From NCBI GenBank assembly GCA_028554795.2, contig CM068827.1, positions 72,823,809 to 72,887,808 on the forward strand: a DNA stretch of 64,000 bases. Reading direction: 5' to 3'. Both the position numbers and the translations under genes were made by a program. Shown piece after piece: positions 38,476 to 51,286 of this stretch (positions are counted from its first letter, which is position 1; every line of letters starts with the position of its first letter). The notes beneath the pieces are model-generated. The model was not told the DNA's origin. It did no database searches and worked only from the letters and a program-made list of their open reading frames with translations. This stretch comes from Sinohyriopsis cumingii. Taxonomy: Eukaryota > Mollusca > Bivalvia > Unionida > Unionidae.

Positions 38476-40990
38476 AGTTTGCATCAAGCAAAAGAACCAC
38501 GTAATTTTCTGATTAACGTTTTGTTGGGAGAATATGCGAACCCCCTTAGCACGAAGTATGATAAGAAATATGTAATATAGTTATATGGAAATGGAACCAT
38601 TATTGAAATTTGGTCGTTAATATTTGATGAAAAATTAGTTCCTGGTCAGTTGCAAGGACCACCACCATTGCAAAAACTTAAATCCGGAGCAGCTCACAAA
38701 ATATTGTGCATGTTTCAAGGGGCCGATCCCATTTCTCACGGGGGTTATTAAGGCACTGTTCCAGATTTTTGTTTGCTTTAATAAAAAGTTAAAATAATGA
38801 TATATCGGAATCGGTTTAATTAATCTTCACTTTTCGTTGAAGTATTCTAGCTTTTCTCACAATTCATTCACAATATATGGACATTGGTTCAAAATCTACA
38901 TTTCTAAGAAAACCTGAACAGAAATATTTCAAGAACAGAGGATATTTACAAATAAATCACCTTTTACTTTATACACTAACAATCTGTGATATTTTTCTTC
39001 ATTGCTATCATTGCAGTTTAAGAGCAAACTTTCATTTACACTCATTAATCATGCAGATATGGGATTAGTATTAAGTTTTATGCTTTCGGAAAATTCATTT
39101 CTATTCAATCGTTTTCTTTTGTTTCATAATTTGATGAAGATATGAAGCATACTTCTCAATAAATTGTATTTTTTTAATTTATGATTTTTCTTTTAAATCA
39201 ATTTATGTTGTGTCTTTGCATTTGTATCTTTGTTGTTTAAGTATATTTTGTGGTATTTCATAAAAGTACTGCACTTGGATAAAAACCGTTTGAGTTTTAT
39301 GTAAAGTGTGTTACACTAGTTATGCAGGAGCATAGGTATATTTTATTGAATTTACAAAAAAAAAAAATACAATAAAAATATATAAAATAGTGTACTTGTA
39401 CAAATTATGCTAACATGGATATTATAGGTAAACATGTACAAAAAATGCAGTTTAATCCACTGTGTCGCCAGAACGGCTCACCATTCAGTCAGCCTTTATG
39501 TTTGATAAGAATATTAACATTTTGATTTTTATAACGCTAAATAAGGACTGCCCATAAGATGGCGGACGGTTGTTTAGAGGGAGGTAATTGCAGTGACGTC
39601 ACTATTATTCAAAGGGAAATAAGTTTTCTTGATTTCATAAATCTAGAAAAAGTGATGCCCATGAAATTAAATGGGTTTACAGTATGTCAATTTTACCGTA
39701 ATATTAAACAAGATATTACAATTATATAAAGGCGGGCTGCATGATATCAATTTACGATACAGGTTAGGTAAGAAAACCATTTTAGCAAATTATGAACCCT
39801 GATAAAATCAGTATAGACTGCTTTTAAATTTATATTCATTTCAATTTCAGGTAAGCTCTTTTGTGAAACACATGTTAAACTGAACCATTAAATACACGCC
39901 TCTTGCATTATTCTTTTCCCAGTGAAGGTGTTACTTCATATACGATTATCTATATAACATTAAAGGTTAGACTGGTGTTGTAAAATAGGAGATAGATTAA
40001 AGAGAGAAATACCGATAAAAGAAAGAATTACATATCATGCTCACACCTACATTGATACAACCCCAAGCAAAGTGTATGTTGTTAAAAGAGTAGGAATATT
40101 AACACTTGGACACAAACATATTTATATACTATTATCAATTAAAAGAGTAGGGACGCACACATACACAAACATATTATCATATTGGCTGACTATCACACAA
40201 GAGAGGAGGTAGTGAGTTTAAATTGTACGTGGAAGAGAAGAGCATAAATCAACGATAAAAGACAAAAACAGAAATACTTACCAGAACCAAAGATATTGGC
40301 AATAGGTTTAATAGTATCCCTGTTTATAGGTGGCCCCGAAAAGGGGCATGGGGTTGAGATGGGTGGGTGATTAACAAACGGTTGTTGACGATGATCACAC
40401 CGCTTCACTGATCATTCTTGCTAGCTGTTCCACATTGCAAGTCTATATATCAGTACTCTCTTGAGATATCACTGTCTTTTATTGTACAGTCTTCCCCTCC
40501 AAACAGCAGTAACTGTATTCTTTGTGAAGGCACATGAGGAGATAGTCTGTATAGATAGGCCTGCTGGGAACGTCATTCGATGACTCCATGTTGATCAACA
40601 TTTTTATTTGCCTTAAGAACTGATGACACAAGGTGCAAACACGTCTCTATATACAGTTTAAAACAAGATCGAAATTTATTTTGAAATATCACTAATCAGA
40701 ACACATGTCACGTATTTCAGGCAGTGTGTGTTCTCCAAGTGCCAATCAAAATACATTAGACATTACTTTATTTCACGAGTGCAAAAAACTGCTTATTTAG
40801 TATAAGATGGCTCGGCCGAAAACATTGTGAATTCGTCTTATAATCGTGGTGACTGTACCTCTGTTGTAGCTAGCATAATTCCAGAGGATGACTTGGATTT
40901 GGATTTGACTTTGTGCAAATATCTTATCGTCGCAGGAGTGTTTGACGCTAACACCCACATCCCCTCCTCCTGCAATACTCCCAGTGCCTC
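38476..40990. other. No supported feature
   Basis: Short frames only. A purine A-run at about 39354-39367. I looked for a counterpart of the tyrosine-tail exon of paralogue A and saw none. Confidence 0.4.
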
Positions 40991-41292
40991 GACCGCATTG
41001 GTAGCCTAGTGGTTAGAGCGTGGATGCCGGAGGGCGCGGGTTCGAACTCCGGCCGAGCCATACCAAAGACTTGTAAAAATGGTACTTACCGCTTCCTCGC
41101 AAGGCGCTCAGCTTTAAGAGGTTAGTGTTTGGCCTGGTGTCGGAATAATGTGACTAGGTGGGACATGATGATTCTGCTGCATGATTCCCCAGTGCTAGAT
41201 ATTACTAAAAGCTGCCACACTGCAGACATCGTAAGCGATATCACTGAAAAATTGTTAAAGCTAAGTTAAAAATCGAAATACACACGCACACT
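40991..41292 (+). mobile_element. tRNA-derived SINE, copy 4 (best-kept promoter)
   Basis: Head with A box TAGCCTAGTGG (41002-41012) and B box GGTTCGAACTC (41039-41049), 26 bases between them. Then ATACCAAAGACTTG, AATAATGTGACTAGGTGGGAC, CAGTGCTAGATATTACT, CTGCAGACATCGTAAGCG and TTAAAGCTAAGTTAAAAATC, ending ACACACGCACAC. The tRNA-like head is the most intact of the five, so this copy could still carry an active polymerase III promoter. Confidence 0.9.
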
Positions 41293-44200
41293 ACCAGTGC
41301 TATCAATGTATGATGATTTTAAAAGGAAATAATATCATAATTTTGACAAGAAATAGAAGAAAGAAAACGTTTCGTAATGCCAAAATGAATAAGAGCGTAC
41401 GTTGCTAAAAGGTAACAAGAACAGGAATATAAAAGGAACATATTACGCCATGGTTTTACGTTGGCTACATACATGGTGCGAAACTCAAGACAAATGGATA
41501 CATCATGCTATAAATGTTGGAGAAAAGAGAATTGGAACATATGCCGTCGTTGATTAGATTTTAGAAAACTCAATGATCGTGTACAAGTTTTACAGATGTA
41601 TTTTTCACAGACGTCCACCTGTTATTATAGCCAAGAACTGAAAGATCCCATGACAGGTTTTACCATAGAACTTGCCAACGATGCTAGAGTTAGGAAATGT
41701 ACGGGTGTACAGCGTGGTAGAAATGAGGGAACCCAGCAGCGGTAGACTTGGAAAGAGGTAGGAAATTTCAACGCATCGTCAAAGACGATGATGTGGTGGG
41801 CATCAGAAACATTTAAATCCACGCGCGAGTCAGCTTGAAGGTCGGAACATTGGGACATGCTTCTTGTACCAGAAGAGGAATCTCAAAGAAAATGGATCAT
41901 ATATAATTATATGCATTTGCTCGCTCTTGAATGTGTAAATGTCATCAATGTCCTGCTGGTTACCATAAACCTTGGACGTAACACATCGACGTCAACTAAA
42001 TTCTCTAGTTCAAAGGTTTGATAAGATGCAAAATTCTTCAACCAATAAACTTGTACTTTCATGTAATGCCTCATCAATGCCATGGAAAACTAAAGTCATC
42101 CTGAAATGTTTGTGAAGAAAACTTGCGCAAAATCGGATGTTCCGTTTCCACCTTAACCCTGGTGGATCGAAATCAATTCTTTCAGCTTGTAACAATAGGA
42201 AACTGCTCAGACACATATACATCATACCTTAAGTTTTTAAATTTGTCAGTCAAGAAGAGGTCATGGAGTCTGATCACTTGACGTGTTTGGCAATGACGTT
42301 ATTGCTGCTTACGTGACATCTATTGGCTAATAAGAATTTTATCCGGCTTTGGAATCTTTGTTAAAGAGCGTCCATTAATTTGACACCAACAGTTGCATAT
42401 ACATTGGTCGTAACTAAATTTTGCTTATGACGACGCCTCTCTCGATTGCCACTTGTATATTTACTGATTGATTTAAAACATACTTTTCTAGATTTTTCAG
42501 ATTTCGTAACGATTTGTTTCATTATTGGTGTCAAGAATGAAGGCCAGTAATTTACACATAACCATCCTAGTTTTCGTCTGTCTAGGAAACTATACAGATA
42601 ACATTCACATCCATTTTCCTTGAAAGTATTCAAGATTACTTCCTTTCATCGTATCCTCCTGTCAACGTGTGTCGTGCACTGCATAATATCAGTCCCGCGT
42701 TCTTTTTGTTAGAATCCAGTCTCTACGAAGCGTTATGACTATTTTCTTCAGCATTACGTAAGTTACATGCAAGAAGTCAGTCATATTCGTCATCTCTAGT
42801 TTGAGAAATGTGAAAATGTACGTTTCACGAGTAGAGTTTGTTCTGGTGCTGTTACAAGATGCAACAGCCTTGTTAGGATCGATCACATGATCTATTTTAC
42901 AATGAATGATAAGGTGAGCATTTGGACATCACACGTATACGCTTGGACATAAGGAAGCGATACATTTACCTCTCGTTCCTGACCAACAATGGACGGAATG
43001 CTAGCGTTGGTACAAACAAGCTTACATATCTCTTAATCCTAATATCACATAGATGTGACACTCACAGGAGCTACAATAGTTAATGGATCAAAACATTTTG
43101 TTAGAAAACGAAACTTGTAACAGTTTTGAAATTATAGCAACCCATTTAACTGTTCCAGCAAAAACAAAAAGCTTTCGAAATGTCATACAAAATCATCAGG
43201 AATAGTTTATCTGTGGCAAACCATTTGGGACTACCTTGCAATCTTAAAATAGGTTGCGCGATTCGTCTGACATTTAAAACAAGTTATAAGTTAATGTGAG
43301 CTTTACAAATCGTCTTCAAACAAAATTGGTGGCAGAGGAACAATAACATCGAATTTCTCAACCAAGCTAATAAAATAACATATTCATATATGCATTGTTG
43401 CCACAGCAAATCCGGAAACCAAAGTCAGTGTCGTGGTACATTTATCCAAAGAAAAACATTGAAAAAGCGTATCTGTAAATATTTTACACAAACGCTTTAA
43501 TACATCAACAATTTACCAAGACTGATGAAATCTTACAATAGATGGTTCAATAATATGCGATCGTCAATAAGTGCTTTAAACAACCATGACAAGAAAAAAT
43601 TGTTAGACAAAGGAGTCAAAGTTCATATCATTTAAATACTTTTGGCAAAGTCTATTTATCAAACTGGAGGACATAATTATTTTTTTGCAACAGAACAGTC
43701 TTGTAAAAGTGACCTGACTGTCTATAAACAGGAGAATATGACAGAAAATTCTTTCATAGAAAGATTTATTTGGAAGAATGATAAGAAAAACGAGCACTTG
43801 TGCAAAATGGAAAGCATTATCGATCAAAGAACACGTAAATTGAGATAGAGTCGGATGTATATGATATCCACTTCGTTTCGATTGTAGTGAGGTTGCTGTG
43901 GAGAATGTGTTCCTAATAATCACGTAAACGTTTTCTTTTAGACCTTCGTGGTGTATATTGCAATTGGAGCAGGTATTATACGTTCGAGTATGCAACCAGG
44001 GGATAAACAATTGCAAACTGTTTTAATCAACACTGTGTTGGCTAATGTCTTCCTAACCCCTCAGTACAATACGATGACATTAGTAACATCAGGAACGGTA
44101 GCCACATTAATAATGCCAATCATAACCTCCATAACAACAGTCCTTTATAACTGCTGGTAAATTATTCTTTAACATCAATTGACTTATTGAAAACGAGAAA

Positions 44201-44660
44201 CTTTTAACTATGAATATTCAATTTTTGTTATCAAACCTTGTGATATTTCTTTGGCCATGCTTTCCATCAATAGTTTGTTCTGTTTTCCAGCAACTATACA
44301 TTTGGACCACGAAGCTCATTGAGAAGTGATTGTTTTTATGGAGGGAATCATTTATCCCACTTGATGTTTTGATTACTGCCACGGATCAAATCACTTTTTT
44401 CGTATAAATACCAAAGAAACAAGCGCAAGAACACTTGGAGAAACGCAAACCTGGCTTTTACAAGGTGGAGAAACAGTGTCAGTCAATCACAAATTGAATC
44501 TTTATGACAGAAGAAATTACGCAGGATATTATATTAGTGCTGAACATCTCGTCAATTGATAAGATTTTATTTATTATCAATAATCAGTTTGGCAAAGCTT
44601 TGAAATGAAAACTTATTCAATACCAGTTACAGTTGGATTTCCACGACAGCAACACGAAGG
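41293..44660. other. Region of broken, coding-like segments; unidentified
   Basis: The base composition is less AT-biased than its surroundings and short frames of normal composition are dense on both strands. Examples: - strand 41625-41858; - strand 42361-42633 (basic, RRKLGW, RERRRHK); + strand 43642-43848 (68 codons, charged); + strand 43942-44160 after TTTTCTTTTAG, encoding VYIAIGAGIIR and a hydrophobic, threonine/isoleucine-rich C terminus ending NCW. The pattern is that of an old element broken by stops, perhaps related to the 23-27.5 kb remnant, but no domain is recognisable. Confidence 0.25.
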
Positions 44661-47600
44661 AGGGAACTAACATCCATATTGCCATAGAGAAGATAGAAAA
44701 TTATATGTCTAAATTATATAAAAACATTTGATGAAAACACGAGTATTGAATATTGGAAGATAATATAAATACGTTAAAATGCTTAAACTGCATGTGTTGG
44801 TATGTATATCAGCTGTCAGCAAGTCATCACAATACTGGTTAAAATCAAGTTCGAAATGTACAATGGTAAAGAACACCCCGTCCCCGCGCCAAAGAAACAT
44901 AATTCATGAAGATAAACGCTCCTGATTAACATAAACATATAGTACAGTGCTGCAAAATAAAAGACAAAACAGGAGACGTTAAAATTAGATTCGTTTAAGA
45001 TTATTGCAAAATATCTATCAGAGAGAGTAAATAATACCAGATTTTCACAAATGTGCATAGTTATATTAAACAATTTCAAGAAGTTTTGAAAATGTTATAA
45101 TAACTTTCTATATAGATTTCAATAAATTTTCTTGATGAATATTTTACAAGTGATGATAATGACAGTCTTCGGTGGTATTCCTATGCATGTTTACGCTATA
45201 TTCAACCTTCTAAATCCTATTTATTATTGCTGATAATTACTGCATGCTATGCAAAATAGATCGCAACTTTATGTTCCACTAAATTGTTTTGCAATATTAT
45301 ACTTTTGGCAAGCTAGCCTACAGCTTAGTGTTTCATCTGGCAGGTTCTGTAGACAGTAATATTATATTATTAGTTATCTTCTAAATTTGCTGTTTGAAAC
45401 ATTTGTTTACAGATACAAAATGTTTTCTTTCACTGTTATATAGCTTAAACCAGTTAAAGTCTATAATTTCTTTCTCCACAGGTCTAAGAAGTATTTTATC
45501 ATGAAATTTATATTAATTTATTTTATGTCTAAAAATAATATAACCCAAGAAGACTTGAGGAGAATTAGTTGTGCGTTCGGATGTTTGAATATTTGTATAT
45601 TTTTCAATCGGTCTGCACGTGTAAGCTATTATTGTGACAAAATATCTGTCAACATATTGCGTATTACAGATGAATAGTGTAATTTAAATTTTGACTGTCA
45701 GCCCTTAGAGACCATCACATGCACTTGCATATACGAGTTCATAAAATTTGCATTCGTCTATGTTTAGCTTAAACTCGTTTTTGTCTACTAGTTTGATCAT
45801 TATGAAATGTTTGTCACTGATTTATTTTATGTGGTGACTGGAGATCTCAGCCCAAAACATATTCGGCCCATACAAATTTAAGTTAGAAATTGCCCAATAA
45901 CATGCTCGCCACACATTGGAGTAGGCCCCAAGAACGTCGACATTACATTCATTATTTACTGAATTTATATAAATAACGTATATCATTACGGCTAGTATTG
46001 AATGAAGGAATAAAACAGGGCAAAGACGAGATACATAATTTTGTGCCAAAAAATAAATATGTGGGTATTAAAATGTTTGCTTTGTTTCTGTGGTTATCGT
46101 TTGTGTAATAAAATAATAATATTTGTTTAACTCAATTAACCTATTTGCCTTCCAAGGACAGCAACGTAAAGTAAAATAGTGGAAAATACTGATCATACAA
46201 AATGTTCAATATACGGATAGAAATATCGAATTTAATCATAGTCACACGTGTCAACTCATGTTTCCAATCAGACATAGTAGAGGATACATGTGATATCTTC
46301 AACTCAAACAATAGTTAATATAGCGACAGGGCAAGGATAGTTTCATAATATTAATTATACAGTACATACGTTACGTAATCTGGGATTATCAGGTTTTTCT
46401 TTATATTTCTATTGCAAAATAAATGACCGTTGGAAAAAACATACGACGATAAAAACAATTAAATGGCTGTTAAAAAAGAACATTACATCCACATTTGTAT
46501 TGTATAGATCGCAGACCGATAGGATGAGTATGTAATGGGCCAATTTGGAAAGACCGAGTTTGAGATTAATAATTTAATTTTAATCTCTTTGAAAGCAAAA
46601 GTATTTTTACTGTTTGAGTACAAATTAATCTTTTTTTGATTACTAAGTTTCTATCACCTTTTGTTTTCTTTCAGAAGGATATGGTGGTTGAACAACAGGT
46701 TCAGGCAAAACAAATTTTTATTTGTCAATGTTTTCTATGTTAATAACTCTGATCGAATTGGTTTGCGCTGTTAAGTATCACGTGTACATTTCATGAGTTG
46801 ATCCATGATATTATTATTATCCATTAACATCCTTGTCAGGAAATACTATTCAATCATATCGGCTAAAGTTATAAATGGTCATTTTCTTTGCGACAAGTTC
46901 AGTTATTCCAACATCAAGCAATACTTTCGTTATGGCGGTCTTTACGCAAGTGTTGACATAACTAATTATATGGACTAACAGATAACGTTGATTAAAATGA
47001 ATGGCACATAAAGTTTTCCCCACACCAGGGGAGTTAACCCTTTTTAATTATGATCTGATTTTACTTTTATGTATTAATCACCTTCTAGTTTATCTAAGAA
47101 GTTAATGTTTTTTAAAATTATATTATGGTATTAAACATACTGGTCTAAATTAAATAGTAATTTAATTGCATGATTCCTTAGAAAACGTCACCAGCATGAT
47201 GTATATTGGCGTTTTGATTCTGGGTACTTCACGAAAATGTAAATTACTAATGATTGAAGTGATGCTTTGTTCTAGTTCGAATAATAGTTTTATTGGTCTT
47301 ACCTTTTTTAAAACGAAGTTTGACGTAACATACATTTTGTATAATAGTTTCTTATTTGTTCATCTATATTATTTAATACGTTTTATTTCTATTATTTTGC
47401 TCTCCAGAATGGACTAACTTCAGTATTTATTTGATAACATACGTTCTAAATAGATTTCCCAGACTTGGACTAAATATTATCTGCATGATAGAGATTCAAA
47501 ACAGCGTTTCGCCATTATATTATTACTGTAGTAGTATTTTTATTCATCTTTCGATTATTATATTTTCTTTTCTTCAAGCCAGTTTTAACCTTTAACTATG

Positions 47601-48073
47601 TATAATACAAAATAATTTCAAAACAATACGATGAAAGATGGACAACTTAATAAATTTATATTAATGTTCAACACATTTCAAGCCTTTTTAGTTTTATTAT
47701 TCCCTTTCTATTCTAGATCTCTTGGTATGTAGCCTGCAGCATAGTTATGTAATGTAACGCTGCCACCTTCAATTTAATACACAAATTTTATAAATTCAGA
47801 ATACGTCATCAAAACAGTACCATTACCAACTCTTGTTACAAATAATTATGCTGGATGATGTTCATTTGGATTGTTACAGAACTTTTATTGCATGAATAAT
47901 ATTTTCTCGTTGCTTTTTCTTTTGTTAATTTTACATTAAATATATGCAATGTCTTTCCATTTATCCTATATATAATATAAATGTATTATACGATATTTGG
48001 AATCACTAACATATACCACTAGCAATGTGGAATTGGATACTACTAAATTTACTGCCAGAAACGAAGTTATACA
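44661..48073. other. No supported feature
   Basis: AT-rich; frames under 90 codons and without domains. Confidence 0.4.
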
Positions 48074-48240
48074 CAGGCGCGGCCCTAGGGCAATTCGAAC
48101 GAGGCAAACACATTGGGCCCCGCACTTTCAGGAAATCAACTCCGCAATGCAATTGTTTTGCTTGAGGCCCCGCACATCGCTTTTGCTGCCTTGAGCCCCG
48201 CATGATCCCTTGGGCCTCGCAAATCCTAGGGCCGGGCCTG
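48074..48240. mobile_element. hAT-type MITE, 167 bp
   Basis: A GC-rich island in AT-rich DNA with 16-bp terminal inverted repeats: left CAGGCGCGGCCCTAGG, right (reverse complement) CAGGCCCGGCCCTAGG, one mismatch. It is flanked by 8-bp direct repeats, GTTATACA (48066-48073) and ATTATACA (48241-48248), 7 of 8 identical. Ends beginning CAGG and an 8-bp duplication are the established signature of hAT transposons. There is no room for a transposase, so it is non-autonomous. Internally it has several GGGCC/GGCCCC stretches. The open frames of 65 codons on both strands over it are fortuitous. Confidence 0.88.
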
Positions 48241-48754
48241 ATTATACATATAAAGAATGAATTAGATGAATACCTTCACTGGGGATACGTATATAGCCTG
48301 ATTTTATAGAAATGATAACAGCCCTAACTATGAACAAAATTAAGATTGTAAACGAAGTCCAACTGTTACCGGAAGTGTTACAGTAACAAAATAGCATATA
48401 TAAAGGTATGTTAGCATTCTAATACCAAATTTTCTGACTGGTTAATAACTGGAACAAATGGTGAATAGCCACTTCCAGTAGGGAGTTCCGATAGTACTAC
48501 AACACGTTAATTTCTAATATAAAGATGGGTTAAAGAAAGGTAACAAATCCGTATAATTCAGCACATAATCAACATGCATCCACTACGCCAACTATTTATA
48601 CTAATAATCGGAAATACAATAAATCTTTGCCATTTACTAAAATCATTTACATCATAATCATGGAAAATAGAGACAATATGTCTATTTCAGTATACATTTC
48701 AGGTGTTTATAAGATGAATTGTATTTATACATGTACCAAGATATTCTAGTCAAT
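48241..48754. other. No supported feature between MITE and LINE
   Basis: AT-rich, no repeat or frame of note. Confidence 0.4.
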
Positions 48755-49795
48755 CAAGGATATTGGAAGTCAAGATAGTCGAAGACGCACAGGCAGACTG
48801 GCGAGAAGTCTCTGGTCCATACTGTAATAAACAAAGTACTGAATCTCCTGGACTTTGTCACCTACAGTTTCTTAGCGCTAACTAATACCCTTGGATCCCA
48901 CTATCTATAACATGGACTTGACACAGTCCAAAAGAGAAAGACATCAATAAGTTTGATTAAATCTTGCTGAGAAAGCGCTTCCGGTCAAACTTCAACTTTG
49001 CCAGAACACGTAGCTTTGTAGGAGCTGACATAGGAAGCCACCATGACTTGCTAAATAGGACTATCAAGCTTTGTGTGAGGAAAATAAAAACGCCAAGACA
49101 GGTTAGGACCAAGTATGAACTTGAAAAACTTAAAGATCCATGCGTAGTCAAAGTATCTGAGGCAACACTCGGCGGCAAATATGAACCACTCACAATTCTG
49201 GATGCTGAAGAAATAAACCTAGACTCCTTGATCATTACGTTCAACATGGCAATAATATAAACAGCCAGTGACAGATCGGCAAACATCATAGGATAAAGAA
49301 GCCCTGGGTCACAGCAGATATATTCGACCTCTGTGATATGAGGAGGAAGCGGGTAGACCTAGAAAGATCAGAAAACTACAGACTAACAATATGATTAAAA
49401 GAGATTAAAGAGAAATCGAAGGAAAGCTGGTTACAGGACAAATGTAATGAAATCTATAAAAGCGTTAACCAGAAAACAGTACAAAGACATACCAGTTGGT
49501 GAAAGACCTGGCAGCAGAGAAACAGCCGAGATTTGCCACGATCCACGATAAGGCTGGCAAGAGTCTCTCAGAAAAGCAAGAGATTCTTAGTAAATTGACG
49601 GAATACTGTTCAGAGCTTTACAAGCAGAAGACTTCTGAATACAAAGCTCTACTAATTGACCACAACAGAGGTTGTCTTCCCGATTCTCAGGGAAGAAGTA
49701 GAGGCTGCAATAAAGGCACTAAAGAAAGGGAAGTCAGAGTTTTTAGATAATGTACTATCAGAACTTATTCAGGCAGGAGGAATTTATTGAAATTT
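48755..49795 (+). pseudogene. Non-LTR retrotransposon fragment: end of endonuclease to start of reverse transcriptase
   Basis: Frameshifted + strand remnant of the single large LINE polyprotein. In order: endonuclease-like segment at about 48755-48960 (VEDAQADW in one frame, LDFVTYS in the next, then a TNTLGSHYL-like block); GADIGSHHDL at about 49022-49050, the conserved SDHDL-type motif of the endonuclease, here with H for D; IKTPRQVRTKYELEKLKDP in the linker; KQEILSKLTEYCSELY (49572 on); then, in another frame, REEVEAAIKALKKGKS (about 49690) and DNVLSELIQAGG, the opening of the RT domain. It ends abruptly at about 49795. The 5' part and most of RT are missing, and at least three frame changes and stops make it dead. 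Clade not fixed. Confidence 0.82.
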
Positions 49796-50184
49796 CTTTG
49801 CATTTCAGAAATGGAAATTGATATTTGAATACGAAATCTGACCAGAAGCCTTTCGCGTTTGTCTTATGTCATTTCCCATTACTTCCTTCACACTAACGAT
49901 AAACCCGCAGTGGCGGTTATGTGTCGATGAATGACTTTTAATCATTTAAACTTCAATTATGATCACATTTGGTATATAATAAAATGAAAGTGATCTTTTC
50001 CTACGCAAATACAGACGATATTTCAACATGTGATACCCAAAACAATATTTTATATCATAGCTTTGCCACACATATTTATTTATTTTGGTAGAACACGATG
50101 AAATATATCCAGTATTAACGTAGAACAGAAAATATTCCCAATATTATATTATATATCGTATAGTATTGTATCGTATCATAACAT
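49796..50184. other. No supported feature
   Basis: AT-rich, no frame of note. Confidence 0.4.
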
Positions 50185-50261
50185 ATTATATTATATTATA
50201 TTATATTATGTTATATTATGTTATATTATATTATATTATATTATATTATATTATATTATAT
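50185..50261. repeat. (TTATA)n microsatellite
   Basis: Pentanucleotide run of about 15 units with two G interruptions (TTATG). Confidence 0.92.
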
Positions 50262-51225
50262 CCTATTATTAATGCTATCTACATTGATTTTAAAAACAGG
50301 TATAAGGAAATATTGCACAAGTAAAGTGAAACATTGTATTGTCACATGTACCATAGTCACTGTTGACAATACAAAATAATTCCACTTTAAGAGAGAAGTA
50401 TTTCCTAAATCTACTAAAATGAACCTCCACAAAAGGAGAGTTTTTAAAATTAGATTTTGAAGGCAGACTATGTAGATTTTAACGCATTTATTTCTTTTTT
50501 CTGTGATAACGAGTTAAATGGCTTCTATTGAGAAAACTCTTTTTCCTTACCCCTCCTAAAACCCTTATAGAAGATTTTGCGAAGATTCCATTATTCCAGT
50601 TCGTTTGAAATGTATATGTATGCATTATTGACTGAAGCACAATCTTCTTGACAAGGTATTGTCTCTTGTCAAATAAGGAACATATTAACCACCTTACGTA
50701 AACTGAATATGGAAAAGAATTTATGCTTTTAAATAGAGGACTTTAAACCTCTCTCAAGAAAATATTCCAAAATGATAGATCTCATATAAAACCTTAACCT
50801 ATTTAGCATTATTCGGAAACAAAGACCTGTCTAATAGTTTAAAAGCCAACAAAAGATTAGTTTTTACACACAGTCGAACCAATATAAATGCTATATTATG
50901 CAGATTGTATGTAACGTATCATAAAATAGCCATCACAAATATCGTTAAATCAAGTTGAAACGATGGACAATCGCACGTTTTCTCCTATTTAAATACTTAA
51001 AACATGCTTGTCTGCAATTGCTTTGCGTACATGATACTGTCTTACAAGTATTTTTTATCATAGCTTTCTACAAAGTTTGATTTTGTATTTAAACATTTTC
51101 TTTCCGATATTTAGCTAGAGAATAAGGTATTGTCGAGTTAATATGACTGTCAAAGTTTATAACATTTTAATGCATAATGCTGCATTTGTAGAGGGCAGCA
51201 TTCGAATATTGAGGCTTATCATGCC
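50262..51225. other. No supported feature
   Basis: AT-rich, short frames only. Confidence 0.4.
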
Positions 51226-51256
<31 letters not shown>

Positions 51257-51286
51257 TGTATGTATGTATGTACGTACGTATGTATA
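51226..51286. repeat. (TATG)n microsatellite
   Basis: About 15 tetranucleotide units, the last ones changed to TACG. It gives the false YVCMYVCM frame. Confidence 0.95.

Noticed and set aside
43603..44016. 137-codon - strand frame
   Set aside because: Overlaps + frames 43642-43848 and 43942-44160 and shows no known domain; strand cannot be decided.
48006..48203. 65-codon frames on both strands
   Set aside because: They lie over the GC-rich hAT MITE, where stops are rare by composition.
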